DNA from: Frankiaceae bacterium | GTDB lineage: Bacteria > Actinomycetota > Actinomycetes > JAVEEJ01 | NCBI GenBank assembly: GCA_030840515.1 | Contig: JAVEEJ010000226.1 | Coordinates: 1 to 9,500 of the forward strand | Direction: 5' to 3' | DNA: 9,500 nt | Position numbers and translations under genes: made by a program | Shown here: positions 6,795 through 9,500 of the stretch, piece after piece | Layout: every line of letters begins with the position of its first letter | How positions within the stretch are numbered: position 1 is the stretch's first letter | Notes under the pieces: generated by a model | The model's database searches: none | Told to the model about the DNA's origin: nothing | What the model saw: only the letters and a program-made list of their open reading frames with translations

Positions 6795-6813
6795 TGCTAG
6801 CCGCAGCCGCTTG

Positions 6814-7590
6814 TCAGACGCCCAGGGCCGCGAGAGCTGCGTCGTGCAGCAGCCCGTTGCTGGCCAGCGAATTGCCGTGCCCGGCGCCCTGGACGCCGTT
6901 CAGGCCGGTGAACCTCCCGCCTGCCTCGGTGACGACGACCTCAAGCGCCGCCAGGTCCCAGAGCGAGACCTCGGGCTCCGCGGCGAGGTCCACGGCACCC
7001 TCGGCGACGAGGCAGTAGGACCAGAAGTCTCCGAAGGCCCGAGTTCGCCACACGGTTTCTGTGAGGGCTAGGAGGCGCTCCCGGGCCACGCCCCATCCCG
7101 ACAGCGACGAGTAGGACAAGTAGGCGTCGGACAGTGAGCCGACCGCGGAGACGGCGAGCCTGCGCGGTCGCTCGCCTCCCTCGGCGACCCAGGCGCCTTC
7201 CCCCCGGGCGGCCCACCAGCGACGGTTGAGGGCGGGAGCGGACACGACGCCGACGACGCCTACGCCGTCGACGCGCAGCGCGATGAGCGTCGCCCAGACT
7301 GGCTGGCCGCGGACGAAGTTCTTGGTCCCGTCGATCGGGTCGATGATCCACTGCCGGCCGTCCGTCGTACTCGTCCCGCCCAGCTCCTCGCCTAACACGG
7401 AGTCTGCCGCGCGGTGCTCGGCCAAGGCCGAGCGCAGCGCTGCCTCGACGGCGGTGTCGGCGTCGCTGACGGGCGTGAGGTCCGGCTTCGTCTCGACGCG
7501 GAGGTCGAGGGCCCTGAACCGGTCGCGGGTGATCTGGTCTGCCAGATCCGCGAGAGAGAGCGCGAGCTCAAGATCGTCGGCGAAGCTCAC
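6814..7590 (-). CDS. hisN: Inositol-monophosphatase-family phosphatase, probable histidinol-phosphatase HisN
   Basis: This 258-residue enzyme belongs to the Mg2+-dependent IMPase superfamily. Metal-ligand motifs are visible: GEE (67-69), DPIDGT (84-89) and WDLAA (211-215, with Asp212), plus GGRFT near the C-terminus. In Actinomycetota, family members of this length dephosphorylate L-histidinol phosphate, the penultimate step of histidine synthesis. Adjacency to rsgA and aroA matches the hisN locus I recall from this phylum, so HisN is favoured over inositol-1-phosphatase, which cannot be strictly excluded from sequence alone. The GTG at 7590 is chosen because TACCCT lies exactly 6 nt upstream as a leaderless -10, no ribosome-binding site is present, and the in-frame extension to 7686 would cross the 42-bp inverted repeat and is not family-like. 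It diverges from the DUF2087 gene and probably shares its control region. Confidence 0.87.
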   Translation of the reverse strand: MSFADDLELALSLADLADQITRDRFRALDLRVETKPDLTPVSDADTAVEAALRSALAEHRAADSVLGEELGGTSTTDGRQWIIDPIDGTKNFVRGQPVWATLIALRVDGVGVVGVVSAPALNRRWWAARGEGAWVAEGGERPRRLAVSAVGSLSDAYLSYSSLSGWGVARERLLALTETVWRTRAFGDFWSYCLVAEGAVDLAAEPEVSLWDLAALEVVVTEAGGRFTGLNGVQGAGHGNSLASNGLLHDAALAALGV

Positions 7591-7596
7591 CCGGGG

Positions 7597-7602
7597 AGGG
7601 TA
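7597..7602 (-). promoter_or_regulatory. Putative -10 element (TACCCT) of leaderless hisN transcript
   Basis: On the minus strand TACCCT fits TANNNT and ends 6 nt before the hisN GTG start (7590). No ribosome-binding site precedes this GTG, so transcription probably begins on the start codon. No clear -35 hexamer is seen. Confidence 0.5.
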
Positions 7603-7635
7603 CGGGGCCACCCAGGGACGCCGCGTATCGTTCCC

Positions 7636-7677
7636 GCGGCGCCCCGGACATGTCCCCCCACATGGCCGGGGCGCCGC
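7636..7677. repeat. 42-bp near-perfect inverted repeat between hisN and the DUF2087 gene; probable operator
   Basis: The arms GCGGCGCCCCGGACATGT (7636-7653) and ACATGGCCGGGGCGCCGC (7660-7677) pair at 17 of 18 positions, with a single mismatch (A7648 against G7665), around a loop of six C residues (7654-7659). The left arm also contains the start of a perfect 10-bp palindrome GGACATGTCC (7646-7655). The centre, 7656.5, lies 66.5 bp from the hisN start codon and 65.5 bp from the DUF2087 start codon. Because both genes are transcribed away from it, a terminator role makes little sense. A regulator-binding site acting on both promoters is inferred. A dispersed palindromic repeat is the main alternative. 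Confidence 0.7.
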
Positions 7678-7709
7678 CGTCTCCATGCGGCTCGGCCGAC
7701 GGTCGCGGG

Positions 7710-7715
7710 TAGCGT
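7710..7715 (+). promoter_or_regulatory. Putative -10 element (TAGCGT) of leaderless DUF2087 transcript
   Basis: TAGCGT fits TANNNT and ends 6 nt before the GTG at 7722. There is no ribosome-binding site, so the mRNA probably begins at the start codon. No recognisable -35 is present, which would fit a promoter that depends on an activator bound upstream. Confidence 0.5.
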
Positions 7716-7721
7716 CGGCGG

Positions 7722-8267
7722 GTGGACTCGGACCTGCGCCTGCTGCTCGGCCTGTTCGCCGAAGAGGACCGGCTCAAGGTGATCGCCGCGCTCGTTCTCG
7801 ACGGACCGGGTGACGTCGTCGCGGTGGCGAGCCGAGCTGGGCTGGACCCGCGAGTCGCGCAACGCGCGCTGAGCCGGCTCGACGCGGGCGGGCTGGTCGA
7901 GGAGATCGACGGACGGTGGCAGCTGCGGCTCGAGGTGGTGCGGGCCGCCATCCGCGACGCGACGCCGCCACGAGCCGATGACCCGGGGGAAGGACGCGAC
8001 CCCTCCACCGCCTCGGTGCTGCGGGCATTCGTGCGTGACGGACGGCTCGTCTCCATGCCCGCCCAGCGCAGCAAGCGGCGCGTGATCCTCGACCACGTCG
8101 CGCGTTCCTTCGAGATCGGTGTGCGCTACCCCGAGCCTCAGGTCGACCTGATCCTGCAGACCTTCCACCCCGACTACGCCGCACTGCGCCGCTACTTGGT
8201 GGACGAGCAGTTCCTCAGCCGGGAGAACGGTCTCTACTGGCGCACCGGCGGGACAGTCGAGCTCTGA
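7722..8267 (+). CDS. HTH and DUF2087 domain protein, probable transcriptional regulator
   Basis: The 181-residue product has an N-terminal winged-helix-like region (about 5-72: DLRLLLGLFAEEDRLKVIAA, then VASRAGLDPRVAQRALSRLD and GGLVEEIDGRWQL), similar to ArsR-type helices. An acidic/Pro linker (80-97) leads to a C-terminal DUF2087 domain (about 108-174: SMPAQRSKRRVILDHVARSF, VDLILQTFHPDYAALRRYLV, FLSRENGLYWR). This domain is widespread in actinobacterial and firmicute proteins, often joined to HTH domains, and its biochemical role is not established. No metal-binding Cys cluster is present, so it is not a classical metal-sensing ArsR. The GTG at 7722 has TAGCGT exactly 6 nt upstream and no ribosome-binding site. 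The gene sits on the opposite strand between rsgA and hisN; its stop is one base from the rsgA stop. The 42-bp inverted repeat upstream is a natural candidate for autoregulation. Confidence 0.87.
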   Translation: MDSDLRLLLGLFAEEDRLKVIAALVLDGPGDVVAVASRAGLDPRVAQRALSRLDAGGLVEEIDGRWQLRLEVVRAAIRDATPPRADDPGEGRDPSTASVLRAFVRDGRLVSMPAQRSKRRVILDHVARSFEIGVRYPEPQVDLILQTFHPDYAALRRYLVDEQFLSRENGLYWRTGGTVEL

Positions 8268-8268
8268 C

Positions 8269-9255
8269 CTATTCCAGCTCTGAGTCACGGTTGCCGCGGG
8301 CACCGAGCAGCCGGCGGTAGGACACCAGCCGCGCGGGGTCGGCCGCTCCGCCGTCCAGAGCGCAGTGCGGGTCCGTGCCGGTGTGGTCGCAACCCGGCGG
8401 GCAGGCCTCGACCAGCTCGAGCAGGTCAGGGAACGCAACGAGCAGGCTCTGGGGCGAGACGTGCGCGAGACCGAACGATCGCACCCCGGGTGTGTCCACA
8501 ACCCAGCCGCCGCCCGCCAACGGAAGCGCCACCGCGCTCGAGGAGGTGTGTCGCCCCCGCCCGGTTACGGCGTTGACGACGCCGGTGCTGCGCATCGCGT
8601 CGGGCACCAGCGCGTTCACCAGAGTGGACTTGCCGACGCCGCTGTGCCCCACGAGCACGCTGGTGTGACCTGTGAGCCGCGCGTGGACGTCGGCGACGTC
8701 GGCTCCTTTCGTCCAGGTCAGGTAGCCGACCTTCAGTGGCGCGTAGGTCTCGAGCAACGCAGCGGGTGAGGCCAGGTCGGTCTTGGTGAGGCAGAGCAAG
8801 GGCAGCAGGCCGGCGTCGAACGCCGCGACGATGCAGCGGTCGATCAGCCGCGGCCGGGGCTCGGGGTTGGCGACCGCGGTGACGATCACCAGCTGGTCGG
8901 CGTTGGCGACCAGCACCCGCTCCACGGGGTCGGTGTCATCGGCCGACCGCCGCAACACGGACCTGCGTGGGTCCACCCGCACGATCCGCGCAAGGCTGTC
9001 CCGGCCGCCGTCGAGCTCGCCCTCCACCCCGACCCGGTCCCCGACGACGACGCGGCCGCTGCGGCCGAGCTCCCGGGCGCGCACGGCAACGACCGGCCGC
9101 CCGTCGATCAGGCACGTGTAGCGCCCCCGGTCGACGGCCGTGACCATCCCATCGACGGCATCCGCGTGCTCGGGTCGGGTGCGCGTGCGTGGGCGGCTTC
9201 CCTTACCCGGGCGAACCCGGACGTCGTCCTCGTCGAGGTCTCGACGCCGGGTCAT
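8269..9255 (-). CDS. rsgA: Ribosome small-subunit-dependent GTPase A
   Basis: RsgA (YjeQ/EngC) is a circularly permuted GTPase that checks late maturation of the 30S subunit. The 328-residue product shows the diagnostic order of motifs: an N-terminal OB-fold (about 36-105), then G4 LTKTD (156-160), G1 GHSGVGKST (203-211), a GRGRHTS switch region (232-238), G3 DTPGV (254-258), and a C-terminal zinc knuckle with Cys285, Cys289, His291 and Cys298 (CPPGCDHTGTDPHC). The N-terminal 30 residues are basic and rich in Arg, probably an RNA-binding extension. ATG 9255 is chosen because it overlaps the aroA stop as ATGA (9255-9252), the typical coupled arrangement; no ribosome-binding site is needed or seen, and the longer frame to 9291 runs inside aroA. 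The stop at 8269-8271 is one base from the convergent DUF2087 stop. Confidence 0.95.
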   Translation of the reverse strand: MTRRRDLDEDDVRVRPGKGSRPRTRTRPEHADAVDGMVTAVDRGRYTCLIDGRPVVAVRARELGRSGRVVVGDRVGVEGELDGGRDSLARIVRVDPRRSVLRRSADDTDPVERVLVANADQLVIVTAVANPEPRPRLIDRCIVAAFDAGLLPLLCLTKTDLASPAALLETYAPLKVGYLTWTKGADVADVHARLTGHTSVLVGHSGVGKSTLVNALVPDAMRSTGVVNAVTGRGRHTSSSAVALPLAGGGWVVDTPGVRSFGLAHVSPQSLLVAFPDLLELVEACPPGCDHTGTDPHCALDGGAADPARLVSYRRLLGARGNRDSELE

Positions 9256-9500
9256 GGCAGCACGGGGGCAGCGGTCAGCATCTGCTCCCACATCGCCACG
9301 AAGCGCGGCAGGGTCTTCGCGGTCGTTTCGACGTCTCGTACGAGGAGGCCGGGCACTCGCAGGCCGAGCACGGCCGCCGCCATGGCGATCCGGTGGTCGT
9401 CGTAGGTGTCCACCACAGCGCCGTGCAGCGGGCGCGGCCGAACGGCGATCCCGTCGGGCAGCTCCTCCGCGTCGCCCCCCAACCGGCGCAGCTCAGTGAC
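9252..9500 (-). CDS. aroA: 3-phosphoshikimate 1-carboxyvinyltransferase (EPSP synthase), C-terminal part
   Basis: This is the sixth enzyme of the shikimate pathway, joining shikimate-3-phosphate and phosphoenolpyruvate, and the target of glyphosate. Only the last 82 codons are in the window; the frame is open to base 9500 and the gene continues beyond. The visible end holds the conserved DTYDDHRIAMAAA segment, whose DDHR residues belong to the substrate-binding region near the C-terminus, and TTAKTLPRFVAMWEQM, the usual closing helix of actinobacterial AroA. The TGA stop (9254-9252) overlaps the rsgA ATG, giving coupled translation. Glyphosate sensitivity class cannot be judged, because the residues that decide it are outside the window. 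Confidence 0.93.
   Translation of the reverse strand, partial: VTELRRLGGDAEELPDGIAVRPRPLHGAVVDTYDDHRIAMAAAVLGLRVPGLLVRDVETTAKTLPRFVAMWEQMLTAAPVLP

Noticed and set aside
6791..6813. CTAG-TG-CTAG between the CDF and hisN stops, checked as a terminator
   Set aside because: It is too short to form a stable stem and has no U-run. No intrinsic terminator is visible in this gap.
8260..8283. Direct repeat AGCTCTGA at the junction of the DUF2087 and rsgA stops
   Set aside because: Two 8-bp copies both fall in coding ends (Glu-Leu codons); a coincidence of sequence is sufficient.
1..9500. Search for a defence, secretion, biosynthetic or mobile system
   Set aside because: No nuclease-effector pairs, toxin-antitoxin signature, transposase, integrase, tRNA, direct-repeat array or biosynthetic core enzyme was found; the gene set is housekeeping or conserved accessory.

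Overview
The window is a compact, uninterrupted stretch of a high-GC (roughly 70% by eye) actinobacterial chromosome. The HisN-type phosphatase, HelD of actinobacterial size, aroA-rsgA coupling, GTG starts and leaderless promoters all point to Actinomycetota; I cannot place it at genus level. Twelve protein genes fill nearly all of the 9.5 kb, several with 4-bp stop/start overlaps. I see no rRNA, tRNA, CRISPR array, insertion sequence or prophage, and nothing that amounts to a new multi-gene system. The gene content is core or conserved-accessory; the most interesting signals are regulatory.

Left part (1-4133): the 3' part of a MarR-family regulator runs tail-to-tail into helD, an RNA-polymerase-recycling helicase-like ATPase. 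Across a gap of only 39 bp, a two-gene unit diverges from helD: an uncharacterised coiled-coil protein (probably leaderless) followed by a predicted lipoprotein of the thermonuclease (SNase) family, joined by a GTGA overlap.

Middle (4158-6794): on the minus strand, a two-CBS-domain protein is followed by a stand-alone response-regulator receiver. Divergent from these, an unrecognised multi-pass membrane protein overlaps by ATGA a cation diffusion facilitator whose usual second-site histidine is replaced by glutamate.

Right part (6814-9500): the minus-strand genes aroA (only its 3' end is here), rsgA and hisN are separated by a plus-strand HTH-DUF2087 gene. aroA and rsgA are translationally coupled. 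hisN and the DUF2087 gene diverge from a 131-bp region that holds a near-perfect 42-bp inverted repeat (18-bp arms, 6-nt loop). It is centred midway between the two start codons, each of which has a leaderless-type -10 motif exactly 6 nt upstream. The most economical reading is a shared operator, perhaps bound by the DUF2087 protein itself; this is inference.
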